Origin: RDXT01 sp033765305
GTDB lineage: Bacteria; Bacteroidota; Bacteroidia; J057
Direction: 5' to 3'
DNA: 64,000 nt
Assembly (NCBI GenBank): GCA_033765305.1
Contig: JANRID010000016.1
Location: 62,001 to 126,000 of the forward strand
Part shown: piece after piece, positions 50,706 through 59,973 of the stretch
How the letters are laid out: each line of letters starts with the position of its first letter
Position numbering within the stretch: the stretch's first letter is position 1
The notes under the pieces: generated by a model
What the model saw: only the letters and a program-made list of their open reading frames with translations
Databases searched by the model: none
What the model was told of the DNA's origin: nothing
Translations under genes and position numbers: made by a program

Positions 50706-51353
50706 TTATTTCCCCCCTTTGGCCAGCAGCCATCCCGCCAGCGCCAGCTCTCCCGCCGCCATCGGCAGGGCCAGAATCTGCTCCAGCAGAGCGGTCTCCG
50801 CCGGGCAGCCGGGCAGGAGCAGCTTGCCCAGCTGCACCAGCGGATAGCTTAGGCCTGCGGCCAGCAGCAGCCAGGCCAGCCAGCCGGGAACCGCCGGGCT
50901 GCGCCGCGCCAGCCAGGCCAGGACCAGCAGGTGCAGCCCGAATATGATCAGCCCCAGGCCCCAGGTCTGCCTGAATGCCCCCAGCAGGGCGCTGAGATAA
51001 GCGGTATCCAGACCCGCAGCCCTGGCAGGCAGGACCGCCGCCAGCTGCGCGAGGGCTGCGCCGAGCAAGGCGGTGTAGAGCAGCCGCAGCCAGGCGGCCA
51101 GCAAGGCAAAAGACCGGTGTGTTTCCCGGAAGTACGCATACAGCGCCCAGCTCGCCAGCACATCGAGCAGAAAAATCAGCAGCCAGGCCAGCAGGCCCAG
51201 ACGGAAGAGGCCTTCGCGGTCCGGAAGATGCGCCGGCTCCAGCCCTTGCAGCACGTAGCCGTAGGCAAAACCGGCCAGCGCGGCCATGAGCAGGAGGCTC
51301 GTCCCCGCCCAGACAGCCGCCTGGCGGAGAGACAAGGAGGAAGCAGGAGACAT
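50706..51353 (-). CDS. DUF4386 membrane protein
   Basis: A 215-residue protein with six hydrophobic helices. The pattern GLFRLGLLAWLLIFLLDVLA followed by SWALYAYFRETHRSFALLAA, then RQTWGLGLIIFGLHLLVLAW, is the conserved core of DUF4386 proteins, whose function is not known. It is convergent with the Crp/Fnr regulator gene, which often accompanies it and may control it. Codon use is that of the core genome; the A+T-rich island begins about 150 bases upstream of its start. Confidence 0.85.
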   Translation of the reverse strand: MSPASSLSLRQAAVWAGTSLLLMAALAGFAYGYVLQGLEPAHLPDREGLFRLGLLAWLLIFLLDVLASWALYAYFRETHRSFALLAAWLRLLYTALLGAALAQLAAVLPARAAGLDTAYLSALLGAFRQTWGLGLIIFGLHLLVLAWLARRSPAVPGWLAWLLLAAGLSYPLVQLGKLLLPGCPAETALLEQILALPMAAGELALAGWLLAKGGK

Positions 51354-51875
51354 AGGAGAATAGGTGAGACCGAATGCCCCAAAGGTACGCCGCCGGAACG
51401 GCGCCGCGCATTGACGTTGGGTAAGAAATGGGGGCTTGTGCGGGCGGAGCGATAGGCTGTGCAGCTGCGGCTAGGTGCAGGCCGATTAGCAAGGACCGGC
51501 TAACAAGCCGAAGATACTTTCGTGCTGAATCTGTAGTGAAAGAGTGGAGGCTGCTTAAGCCACTAGATGCTGGTATTCTTGGGAAGAGGTTAGGATATGC
51601 AATGGCTTGAGGGGATACCGGCTACTCCAATAGAAGGAAATACTGCTGTTGTAGTGTCAAAGTAGGAATTCTCATGGTGTTTTTAAGTCACATGCATTTT
51701 AATACGCGTAGTGAATATGCCAAATGGCAGATAATGTCAAAATTGAAGTACATGTATTGAGAATGAATATTCGATGTATATAAACAGCTATAATTTGATG
51801 TAATTTATTGAATTTACTTGCTTTTAAGAGCATAATCAGTTATCATTGCTTTCTACCATATTACAAGACAGCATT
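51354..51875. other. Intergenic transition into the A+T-rich island
   Basis: The first 150 bases are core-like G+C-rich DNA with the DUF4386 promoter region; from about 51510 composition turns sharply to A+T. No convincing gene is present: a 60-codon frame at 51428-51610 shows no recognisable protein features. TTTG at 51794 with TTTACTTG about 15 bases on is a weak promoter candidate for the NTPase gene. No integrase, tRNA or clear direct repeat marks the boundary. Confidence 0.6.
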
Positions 51876-54800
51876 ATGAGCACAAAAGTTGAGAATGCAG
51901 ACATCTCATCGTTCGAAAAGTCTGATGAGTTACTGAGTAAGTATTCTGCCAGAGTTAAAGAAGTATATATAGAAATTCCAGATTACAAATTTTATCATAG
52001 CCCAAGTCCTTTAAATAAACATGCCTTGCCTATGCAGCATCAGCACAGGTTTGAATTCATTGGCCGGGAGCGTGTGCTAAAAGATTTAGAGGTTGTTTTA
52101 ACTGAAGTCGAATCCAAGTCTGGGAGTTATTTAGTCACAGGTTTTAGAGGGATGGGTAAAACGAGTTTAGTCAGAAAAGTAATTGAAAAGATCAATAAGG
52201 AGCATAAACAGATGTACGACAAGTTGCGCTATGTGCCAATTGAAATAAGCTTGGCTCAGGATGAAATCCGAGATGTAGATGTACTGAGGCTTATTGCCAG
52301 AAGACTTCAGGAGGAAATTTATTACCATAGCAAGAATATAAAAATCTTAAATAATTTCAGAAACAGTGTTATTCGAGTTTTTAATAAAAATCCACATAAA
52401 TCCTCTACTTCTAAGGCAGATCGTAATCAAGAATCTATTAAAAATATACTAGACGATTTATACTTTTTGAATGAACGAATATCGGCATCAGTATCTGTTG
52501 AGAATGGAATTCAACAAGCATGGAATGGAGGACTTCAAGCCGCAGAACTATCTGGTTCCTATCAGAATAAAAGAGACTATAAGAAAACTATGGCTTATAC
52601 TCCAGCTAATGCAAAAGAGATAGAAATGGAGTTAATTAGAGTGTTAGAGAATATAGATAATGTCAGAAATACCAAGAAAGGTAGAAATCTTCCCGAAATA
52701 TTGTTTATTTTTGATGAACTAGATAAAATAGAGCCCAATTATAGTGCAGCTATTAGCGAAAAAGAGGCTGAAGACCCAAGCTATGAGTCTGTAAGGAATA
52801 GCTTTCTTGCAGATCGGATCAGAAGAAGACAAGATATTGTAGGGAGACTTTTGGCAAATCTCAAGAATCTTCTGAATGTATCCAGGGCAAAGTATATTTT
52901 CATAGGCGGGCGAGAGATGTATGATGCATCGTTAGCCGATATTGCAGACCGGGATACATTTTACGGGAGTATCTTCAGTCGCATATTCTATGTAGATAGC
53001 TTTCTAAGAGATGAAAGCCGTAGTTCTCGCGGCAACCTCTCCGGATTGGCTGAACAACAGCTATGCAGTGTACTGATTCCTCGGGACAATAATAAAGATT
53101 CCCAAGATGTTAATCTTAGGGAATACAGGAAATATCTTGAATCAGCCATTTTTAAAGGGGAGAGCAAGGACCTGGGCCCAACTGTTAAAATCCAAAAAGT
53201 TATAACGGTTTTGCAAAATTTCACAGTGTATCTGACTTACAGAAGCAGTGGGACACCCAGGAAAATCACGAACTTAATTGAAAATTATATTGTTAAAGTG
53301 GACGAAACTCAGTTACAAAGTTTGGATCGGGAAGAGCTTGTAGTATATAATAAGAGCAATAATAAAACAAACTCAAATGAGCCTAAAAAGCGGCATTGGT
53401 TTTTAAAGAGCTTTAATAAAAATACTGATGATCAGATTATTAAGCCTAGCTCGCGTTTGTTTCTTAGGTTTGGTTATAAAGCTCAATTTGATATTGGACT
53501 TACTGCAACTGTATACAGGCCGTATCTGATTCACACAAGCCGGTTTCTAAAACTTGCAAGCGATAGTTTGTTGTTCTCAACGTCATTTATTATTGATCAT
53601 TTGCTCAAATTTCACCCATTTGCTTTTTCTTGGAACAATCTAGAGGTTATCCCTGAGATTATTACCGTCAATAAGGCTCCATACTTAAGACAGTATATAG
53701 AAGATATCTTGAATTTTTATATGGGATTTGCTATAAGAAACACAAATACAGGAATATTTAAATATAAATTCTATAGCAAGTTTGCATCTGAGTTAAAATT
53801 CATATCTAAAATGTCAGATCTAAGCAACGCTGCATTTAATTTCACATTAGATGAATCTCTATTGATTAAGAGATACTATAAACGTAAGCTTAAAGAAATG
53901 GAACTAACTTATGGAGGATATAAAAATGATCTTGATAAGTCTAATCATATATATTCTATTGGATTTTTACATTCTCTTATAGGGGATTTGCATTTCTATG
54001 ATAAAGAATATGACGATGCTATTATTAGCTATATAGGTGCAGTTCAGCGACTTAGGTCAATAATTCCTGCTGATATTAATGAGCAGCAAGCTATTTATCT
54101 AATACTTACAGAGCAAAAGCTGGCACTTACGTATGAAAAAATGCAAATGTACGAAATGGCTTTTACGATCTATAAACGCCTTATTCGACAGCTTCCGGTT
54201 TTATTTGGACAGTCTACTAGAAATAAGCCTTCCTCGTTTGTTAACGATCAATATTCTTTCTTGGGACTAAATGTGTTGCATCAGCCATATCTATCTATCC
54301 TATTTCTGCTGGAGAAATTCCGTACCGATGGATTTACAGATATTAACTTGAGTGATACAATTCAAATGTTTAAAAAAACTCTTATAGGAATTCGTGCAAA
54401 ATTAAGCAAAAAGGAAGGTGCCGTGCGGTCAAGGCTGATATTTACAATAAAATATACGTTTTATTATAATATTGGATCTATACTTTTCTATAAGAATCAG
54501 AATTTTATAGAGAAATTCCTTGGCGTAAAAGATAGAGCGAATAGTCCTGATGTATACCCATTTGCGTCGCGGATAGACGAAATCAAAAGCCTGCCGTGCT
54601 CTTCATTGAGTGCGTTTGATGCATACACATTAAGCTTGTATTGGGTATCTCGGCGGTTTGAAATTCAGTATAACGGGCAACAGAATGATACGCACGAGGA
54701 TACTACTCAGTTCCAAGAGCTTGCATTGTTAAAAATTATAAAAGAACTGCTGTATTCAAATAGGAACAGAGAGCTTACAGGGGCACACTATGATGAAATA

Positions 54801-56210
54801 GGGAATATACTGTCAAAAACCGGGGATGCATTTTTGACAATGCTTCCGTGCAAAGAAAACAGGCATCCCTCTGATTTTAAGCTATCTTTAAAAATCTTCA
54901 AGGCACTTGGTTTAGAAAAACAAAATCATTCAAGTCAAACAGAAATAGAAGCTATATATAGTGCATATGAAGAGTTGGTAAAGCAAAACAGAGGTAATGC
55001 CGATATGCTGGATATAAATGCTGTCATAGGGATTTGTTATTTTGCTTTTAAGGCTTATGTGAAGGCTGGAAAAACGTATAGTGCAATATTTATGTTGAAA
55101 AAAGTTCTATGGATAACACATGAGTATTTGTCGGGAGTAGATGCGAATGAATCTTATCAGACTTGTGAAGAGGAAGGTTCAGAGGTGTTGAAGTCTCTTA
55201 GAGAGCTAATCATTGAACCTGTTATTAGTATGATTACAAAGTCTGGATCCAGTAGCGCCAGATTGCAGATATTAAAATACAAAGATACACTTGGATATGA
55301 ACGAGATCACAAGGATAGTGCGGGAATCTATACTTCTTTAAGCACAAATGGAGAACTCAGGGAGGTTTTGATGCTGTATTCGCTAATAGAAATTAAATTG
55401 TGTAACATGGGAATTTTGCAGTATGACAAACTTTCTATCAAGTACACAAGTCTTCTAATTTCTCCATATTCAGTCACTAGCTATCGGTTTACCCGCCTTT
55501 TAGAACTTCAATATCGGGTAGATTTAAATTACAGGACCTTCATTGCAAGCGGGTTTAATAAAATAATCGATGATTTAAAAAATACTCAAGCGGAGAAAGC
55601 CATGAGATCGGATGAATACGCTGCATATGTGAACGAAAACTGCAAGCTAATTGGATGTGATGGATTAGAAGATTATAAAGGCAAAGACCGTCTGGAGTTT
55701 TTGATTGCAGACTCGATATTCTGCCTTTCGGAGATGCTTAGAAATACCAATATTTTTGGAGTGGGATATTTGACCTCATTTAGCTGGATGGGCTATCTCC
55801 ATTATAAAATGGCTAAGTGGTGCGATTTTTACAGAACTATATTGAGAGCACAGAGCCATTCTGTAGATGAGAAATCTATTGAAGATAGAGATAAGTCTAT
55901 ATATAAGTTAGTTAAGCGAATGATCTCACAACCTTTCATGTTCCATCTGGAGACTAATTACTATAATGAGCTTGCACTATCTTACTTTGAGCGTGCTCGT
56001 CAGCTGCATACTCAGGGGGCGGTATACAAATCCCACATCAAAAATATGTACTATGCCGAAGATGATTTAAATGATAATTTCTCTCACTTCCTAACAGCTT
56101 TGGAGCGCTTCAGGATCAACCTTGGTACGGTGGATAGAACGGCTCAGAAGATAAGTGAGGTGCTGCAAGACTCGAAAGTTTACAAAGCAGAAAAGTATGG
56201 ACTTGTCTAG
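51876..56210 (+). CDS. Large A+T-rich STAND/ORC-like P-loop NTPase with helical-repeat C-terminal part
   Basis: A 1,444-residue cytoplasmic NTPase. The N terminus (residues 1-60) has PDYKFYHSPSPLNKHALPMQ; Walker A is VTGFRGMGKTSLV with Lys95, Walker B ILFIFDELDKIEP with Asp280-Glu281, a sensor-1-like strand KYIFIGGREMYD at 339-350 and a sensor-2-like YRSSGTPRKI at 455-464, an ORC/Cdc6-like AAA+ layout. Residues about 500-1444 are almost all helical, with TPR-like units such as HSLIGDLHFYDKEYDDAIIS and AYVKAGKTYSAIFMLKKVLW. No transmembrane helix or nuclease motif is seen. Start ATG 51876 is preferred over TTG 51846. Its A+T-rich codons differ strongly from every neighbour, indicating transfer. 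Architecture resembles antiphage STAND ATPases, but no named family is recognised. Confidence 0.85.
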   Translation: MSTKVENADISSFEKSDELLSKYSARVKEVYIEIPDYKFYHSPSPLNKHALPMQHQHRFEFIGRERVLKDLEVVLTEVESKSGSYLVTGFRGMGKTSLVRKVIEKINKEHKQMYDKLRYVPIEISLAQDEIRDVDVLRLIARRLQEEIYYHSKNIKILNNFRNSVIRVFNKNPHKSSTSKADRNQESIKNILDDLYFLNERISASVSVENGIQQAWNGGLQAAELSGSYQNKRDYKKTMAYTPANAKEIEMELIRVLENIDNVRNTKKGRNLPEILFIFDELDKIEPNYSAAISEKEAEDPSYESVRNSFLADRIRRRQDIVGRLLANLKNLLNVSRAKYIFIGGREMYDASLADIADRDTFYGSIFSRIFYVDSFLRDESRSSRGNLSGLAEQQLCSVLIPRDNNKDSQDVNLREYRKYLESAIFKGESKDLGPTVKIQKVITVLQNFTVYLTYRSSGTPRKITNLIENYIVKVDETQLQSLDREELVVYNKSNNKTNSNEPKKRHWFLKSFNKNTDDQIIKPSSRLFLRFGYKAQFDIGLTATVYRPYLIHTSRFLKLASDSLLFSTSFIIDHLLKFHPFAFSWNNLEVIPEIITVNKAPYLRQYIEDILNFYMGFAIRNTNTGIFKYKFYSKFASELKFISKMSDLSNAAFNFTLDESLLIKRYYKRKLKEMELTYGGYKNDLDKSNHIYSIGFLHSLIGDLHFYDKEYDDAIISYIGAVQRLRSIIPADINEQQAIYLILTEQKLALTYEKMQMYEMAFTIYKRLIRQLPVLFGQSTRNKPSSFVNDQYSFLGLNVLHQPYLSILFLLEKFRTDGFTDINLSDTIQMFKKTLIGIRAKLSKKEGAVRSRLIFTIKYTFYYNIGSILFYKNQNFIEKFLGVKDRANSPDVYPFASRIDEIKSLPCSSLSAFDAYTLSLYWVSRRFEIQYNGQQNDTHEDTTQFQELALLKIIKELLYSNRNRELTGAHYDEIGNILSKTGDAFLTMLPCKENRHPSDFKLSLKIFKALGLEKQNHSSQTEIEAIYSAYEELVKQNRGNADMLDINAVIGICYFAFKAYVKAGKTYSAIFMLKKVLWITHEYLSGVDANESYQTCEEEGSEVLKSLRELIIEPVISMITKSGSSSARLQILKYKDTLGYERDHKDSAGIYTSLSTNGELREVLMLYSLIEIKLCNMGILQYDKLSIKYTSLLISPYSVTSYRFTRLLELQYRVDLNYRTFIASGFNKIIDDLKNTQAEKAMRSDEYAAYVNENCKLIGCDGLEDYKGKDRLEFLIADSIFCLSEMLRNTNIFGVGYLTSFSWMGYLHYKMAKWCDFYRTILRAQSHSVDEKSIEDRDKSIYKLVKRMISQPFMFHLETNYYNELALSYFERARQLHTQGAVYKSHIKNMYYAEDDLNDNFSHFLTALERFRINLGTVDRTAQKISEVLQDSKVYKAEKYGLV

Positions 56211-56262
56211 GCGCTGAATAAGCCTTATTTTAATACCTCACCGCCCATCAGCTCCTTGTTTG

Positions 56263-56292
56263 TCATCCCGGGAGACATGATTTCCGGGATGA
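56263..56292. terminator. Hairpin between the NTPase and uvrB stops
   Basis: TCATCCCGG (56263-56271) pairs with CCGGGATGA (56284-56292) around a 12-base loop in the 84-base gap between the two converging genes. A smaller A+T stem AATAA/TTATT followed by T's lies at 56216-56231, just after the NTPase stop. Confidence 0.55.
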
Positions 56293-56294
56293 AT

Positions 56295-58316
56295 TCACCC
56301 CCGCTCCTTCAGCATCGCCTGATACGCAAACATCTCGTCCCGCAGGCGGGCCGCTTCGATGAAGTTGAGGTCCTTGGCGGCGGCTTCCATCTCCTTGCGG
56401 ATCGCGGCGATCTTTTTCTTCAGCTCCTCGGCATTCATGTATTCGCCGGCAGCTTCCGCCGCGATGCTCACCGTCTGGGCAAATTCCTCGTAGCTGCGGG
56501 CGCGGCTGCCCAGGGCATCCTGGAAGATGTCGCGCGTGGCCCGGCGCACCGTCCGCGGGGTGATGCCGTGCTCCTGGTTGTAGGCCATCTGCCGGCTGCG
56601 GCGGTATTCCGTTTCGTCCAGCAGCTTTTTCATCGAGTCAGTGATCCGGTCGGCGTACAGGATCACGCGGCCTTCGGCGTGGCGGGCGGCGCGGCCTGCC
56701 GTCTGGATCAGCGACTGCCCGGAGCGCAGGAAGCCCTCCTTGTCCGCATCCAGGATCGCCACCAGGGCCACCTCCGGCAGGTCCAGGCCCTCGCGCAGCA
56801 GGTTCACCCCCACCAGCACATCGAATTTGCCCTCCCGCAGGTCGCGCAGGATGTCCACCCGGTCCAGCGCATCGATGTCGGAGTGGATGTACCGCGACTT
56901 GATGTTCAGATCGCCCAGGTAACGGGTCAGCTCCTCGGCCATCCGCTTGGTCAGCGTCGTCACCAGCACCCGGTTGCCGCGCTTCACCTCCTCGTCGATC
57001 TCATCCAGCAGGTCGTCCACCTGATTGACGCAGGGTCGCACCTCGCAGGGCGGGTCCAGCAGGCCCGTAGGCCGCACGATCTGCTCTACCACCACCCCGC
57101 CGCTGGCTTCCAGCTCGTACTCGGCGGGCGTCGCGCTCATGTAGAGCACCTGATTGACCATCGAGTCGAACTCCTCGAACTTCTGCGGGCGGTTGTCGAG
57201 TGCAGAAGGCAGGCGGAATCCGTGCTCCACCAGCACCAGCTTGCGCTGGCGGTCGCCGTGGTACATGCCCCGGATCTGCGGGATGGTCACGTGGCTCTCG
57301 TCGAGGACCAGCAGATAATCTTCGGGGAAATAATCCAGCAGGCAGTAGGGCCGGCTGCCCGGCGGACGGCGGGACAGGTAGCGGGAATAGTTTTCGATGC
57401 CGGAGCAATAGCCCAGCTCGCGCATCATTTCGAGGTCGTACTCGGTGCGCTCCTTGAGGCGGTTGGCTTCCAGATAGAGGCCTTGCGCTTCAAAGTAGGC
57501 CACCTGCTTCACCAGATCGGCCTGGATCTCCTCGATGGACTGGTTCAGGGTCTCGCGGCGCGTCACGAAGAGGTTGGCGGGGTAGAGGGTAAAATCACGC
57601 AGCTCGTCGGTGCGCCGCCCGCTTTCGGGCTCGATGCGCTGGATGCGCTCCAGGTCGTCGCCGAAAAAGATAAACCGCACCCCCAGATCATCGTAGGGCG
57701 GAAACACATCCACCGTATCGCCCTTGACGCGGAACTTGCCCGGCTCCAGCAGCGCCTGGCTCCGGCTGTAGAAGAGGCGCACCAGCCGGTCCAGAAACTG
57801 GTTGCGGGAGATGGTTTCGCCCACGCGGGAGTAGAAAATATTGGCCTCGAAGTCGTCCGGACTGCCGATGCCGTAGATGCAGGACACCGACGCCACCACC
57901 AGCACATCGCGCCGGCCCGTGCAGAGCGCCGTCGTGGCGCGCAGCCGCAGCTTCTCGATGTCGGGGTTGACAGCCAGGTCTTTTTCGATATAGGTATTGG
58001 TCGTCGGGATAAACGCCTCCGGCTGGTAGTAGTCGTAGTAGGAGATGAAGTATTCGACGAGGTTGTTGGGGAAAAATTCCCTGAATTCGCCGTACAGCTG
58101 GGCGGCCAGGGTCTTATTGTGGCTGATCACCAGGGTAGGGCGGTTCAGCGCGGCAATGACATTGGCGATGGTAAAGGTCTTGCCGGAGCCGGTGACCCCG
58201 AGCAGCACCTGATGCTTTTCCCCCTGCAGCACCCCTTCGGTAAGCTGGCGGATGGCCTCCGGCTGATCGCCGGCAGGCTGATACGGACTGTGCAGTTCGA
58301 AGACGCGGTCGGACAT
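56295..58316 (-). CDS. uvrB: Excinuclease ABC subunit B
   Basis: A 673-residue nucleotide-excision-repair helicase that verifies DNA damage handed over by UvrA and recruits UvrC. Walker A GVTGSGKTFTIANV is at residues 40-53, the beta-hairpin region is YYDYYQPEAFIPTTNTYIEK, the DEAD-like box is LLVLDESHVTIPQI, and the C-terminal UVR motif LKKKIAAIRKEMEAAAKDL is intact. ATG 58316 is chosen over an in-frame TTG at 58334; a TACCTTTA element (58321-58328, minus strand) stands four bases before it, suggesting an almost leaderless mRNA. Complete and housekeeping, it marks return to core genome after the A+T-rich gene. Confidence 0.97.
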   Translation of the reverse strand: MSDRVFELHSPYQPAGDQPEAIRQLTEGVLQGEKHQVLLGVTGSGKTFTIANVIAALNRPTLVISHNKTLAAQLYGEFREFFPNNLVEYFISYYDYYQPEAFIPTTNTYIEKDLAVNPDIEKLRLRATTALCTGRRDVLVVASVSCIYGIGSPDDFEANIFYSRVGETISRNQFLDRLVRLFYSRSQALLEPGKFRVKGDTVDVFPPYDDLGVRFIFFGDDLERIQRIEPESGRRTDELRDFTLYPANLFVTRRETLNQSIEEIQADLVKQVAYFEAQGLYLEANRLKERTEYDLEMMRELGYCSGIENYSRYLSRRPPGSRPYCLLDYFPEDYLLVLDESHVTIPQIRGMYHGDRQRKLVLVEHGFRLPSALDNRPQKFEEFDSMVNQVLYMSATPAEYELEASGGVVVEQIVRPTGLLDPPCEVRPCVNQVDDLLDEIDEEVKRGNRVLVTTLTKRMAEELTRYLGDLNIKSRYIHSDIDALDRVDILRDLREGKFDVLVGVNLLREGLDLPEVALVAILDADKEGFLRSGQSLIQTAGRAARHAEGRVILYADRITDSMKKLLDETEYRRSRQMAYNQEHGITPRTVRRATRDIFQDALGSRARSYEEFAQTVSIAAEAAGEYMNAEELKKKIAAIRKEMEAAAKDLNFIEAARLRDEMFAYQAMLKERG

Positions 58317-58320
58317 AGGG

Positions 58321-58328
58321 TAAAGGTA
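58321..58328 (-). promoter_or_regulatory. -7 element (TACCTTTA) for uvrB
   Basis: On the minus strand TACCTTTA resembles TAnnTTTG and is preceded by TTTCC about 21 bases upstream. The start codon follows four bases later, so the leader would be very short. Confidence 0.45.
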
Positions 58329-58502
58329 GGCCAAACGGGAATTATACGGAAATGGCGGCAGGAAGATGGGGAAATGCAGAAAGAAAGCAAGCTGCGCAAT
58401 CCGGAGGCCTGAACCTTGCGTAGGTATAGCAGCGCTTCGCGATCGGAGGCCCGATATGGCCCGGCGAAAGCGGAGCGCAATCTGTTAGGTGTTTCTGCAT
58501 CT

Positions 58503-58534
58503 GCGGGGGCTGGCGCGGGGGGCGCCGCCCCCGC
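58503..58534 (+). promoter_or_regulatory. Strong GC hairpin in the leader of the mannanase gene
   Basis: GCGGGGGC (58503-58510) pairs with GCCCCCGC (58527-58534), and inside it GGCGC (58512-58516) pairs with GCGCC (58522-58526) around a 5-base G loop. It lies in the 295-base divergent region between uvrB and the mannanase gene, which otherwise holds no recognised gene, 78 bases before the latter's start. Confidence 0.5.
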
Positions 58535-58611
58535 TTGCCGTATCCCCCTTGCACAAGCGGCGGCAGATGCCGATCTTCCGCATCCGGACCCAGGCCCGTC
58601 CGGCTTCCCAT

Positions 58612-59955
58612 ATGCTCAGGCATCTGATATTCAGTACGATGATGGCGGTGTCCGGTCTGCTGTGCGCGCAGATCGACCCGCAGGCCACCTGCGAAACCCG
58701 CACCCTGTACGCGCAGTTGCGGGCTGTGCAGGGCCATGCCCTCTTGTTCGGGCATCAGCTCAGCAACTACGAAGGCAATGGCTGGGCCGATCCGGACGGC
58801 ACGGCAGACCGCTCCGACTGCCTCGCCGCCGCCGGCGACTTCCCGGCAGTATTCGGATACGATTTTCTGTACGGATACGAGGCCTTCCGCGAGCACGCGC
58901 TGCGCGCGTACCGGATGGGGGCCATTGTGACCTTCTGCGACCACCTGGACAACCCCAGCAACGGGGAGGACGCCTGGAACACCCAGGGCAATCCGGTCCG
59001 GCGCATCCTGGAGCCTGGCAGCCCCGAGCGCGCCCGCTTCCGTACGCATCTGGAGCGCGTGGCCCGGTTTTTCACCACCCTGACCGAAGGAGGCGTGCCG
59101 GTGCCGGTCATCTACCGCCCCTTCCACGAGCATACCGGAAGCTGGTTCTGGTGGGGCAAGGCGCACTGCACCGAGGACGAATTCATCGCCCTCTGGCGCT
59201 ACACGGTCCGGCTGCTCCGCGACACCCTCGGCGTACACAGCCTGCTCTATGCCTATTCGCCCGCCTCGCCGGTGCACTACGGCGGGTACCCAGAGCGCTA
59301 TCCGGGCGACGAATTTGTAGACATACTGGGCTTCGACCAGTACGGGCGGGGCAATTTCAGCCATTCCCTGCTCGCCAACTGCCGGATCACCGCAGCGCTG
59401 GCCCAGGCCAAGGGAAAGGCCGCAGCCATCACCGAGTTCGGCGTGTCGGGCGGCATCCAGCGCACGCAGCTCGACAGCTGGTTCATGGAGGCCCTGCTGG
59501 AGCCGCTCTGCCGCGACACCCTGGCCTGCAAGGTAGCCTATGCCCACACCTGGCGCAACGGCGGCCCGGACCACCACTGGATTCCGATGCCCGGATCGCC
59601 AGCGCATCCGGGCTTTGAAGCGTTTCATGCGCATCCGTTCACCCGGTTCGCCGGGGATCTGCCTGCGGACCTGTACGCATGCGGTGTGCAGCCTGCGGTC
59701 CGTCCGCTGGGCCCCTTTGCCCGCGTCTATCCCAACCCGGCGCAGGATCAGGTGCAGGTGGAATTGATGCATCCGGCAGAAGCCGGCCTGCGCCTGCGGG
59801 TGCTGGATACCCAGGGCCGCCGGGTGGCCGATGCGCCCCTGGAGCTGCCGCTGCATACGCTGCCGCTCGCGCACTGGCCTGCGGGCCTGTATCTGGTGCA
59901 GATCGCCGATGCCGGCGGCGGGCTGCGGCATCAGAGCAAGTTCTTCGTCGAGTAG
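58612..59955 (+). CDS. Glycoside hydrolase family 26 (beta-mannanase-like) with T9SS sorting domain
   Basis: A 448-residue secreted glycosidase. The start at 58612 opens a signal peptide (LIFSTMMAVSGLLCAQ). The GH26 barrel shows acid/base Glu173 in YRPFHEHTGSWFWWG and nucleophile Glu275 in AAITEFGVSGG, plus FGHQLSNYEGNGWADPDGT near the start and DEFVDILGFDQYG. Both catalytic residues are present, so activity on mannan or a related beta-linked glycan is expected. The C-terminal 80 residues (RVYPNPAQDQVQVEL and PAGLYLVQIADAG) are a type IX secretion sorting domain, so the enzyme goes to the cell surface or medium. Confidence 0.9.
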   Translation: MLRHLIFSTMMAVSGLLCAQIDPQATCETRTLYAQLRAVQGHALLFGHQLSNYEGNGWADPDGTADRSDCLAAAGDFPAVFGYDFLYGYEAFREHALRAYRMGAIVTFCDHLDNPSNGEDAWNTQGNPVRRILEPGSPERARFRTHLERVARFFTTLTEGGVPVPVIYRPFHEHTGSWFWWGKAHCTEDEFIALWRYTVRLLRDTLGVHSLLYAYSPASPVHYGGYPERYPGDEFVDILGFDQYGRGNFSHSLLANCRITAALAQAKGKAAAITEFGVSGGIQRTQLDSWFMEALLEPLCRDTLACKVAYAHTWRNGGPDHHWIPMPGSPAHPGFEAFHAHPFTRFAGDLPADLYACGVQPAVRPLGPFARVYPNPAQDQVQVELMHPAEAGLRLRVLDTQGRRVADAPLELPLHTLPLAHWPAGLYLVQIADAGGGLRHQSKFFVE

Positions 59956-59972
59956 CGGGCCCTGCCGGCCCG
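59956..59972. terminator. Short GC hairpin between convergent stops
   Basis: CGGGCC (59956-59961) pairs with GGCCCG (59967-59972) around a 5-base loop and fills the 18-base gap between the mannanase and phoH stops. It probably ends both transcripts. Confidence 0.45.
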
Positions 59973-59973
59973 G

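Noticed and set aside
51428..51610. 60-codon open frame before the A+T-rich NTPase as a possible partner gene
   Set aside because: Starts in G+C-rich DNA, crosses the composition border, and the peptide has no recognisable feature.
56256..58412. 718-codon plus-strand open frame
   Set aside because: Antisense to uvrB.
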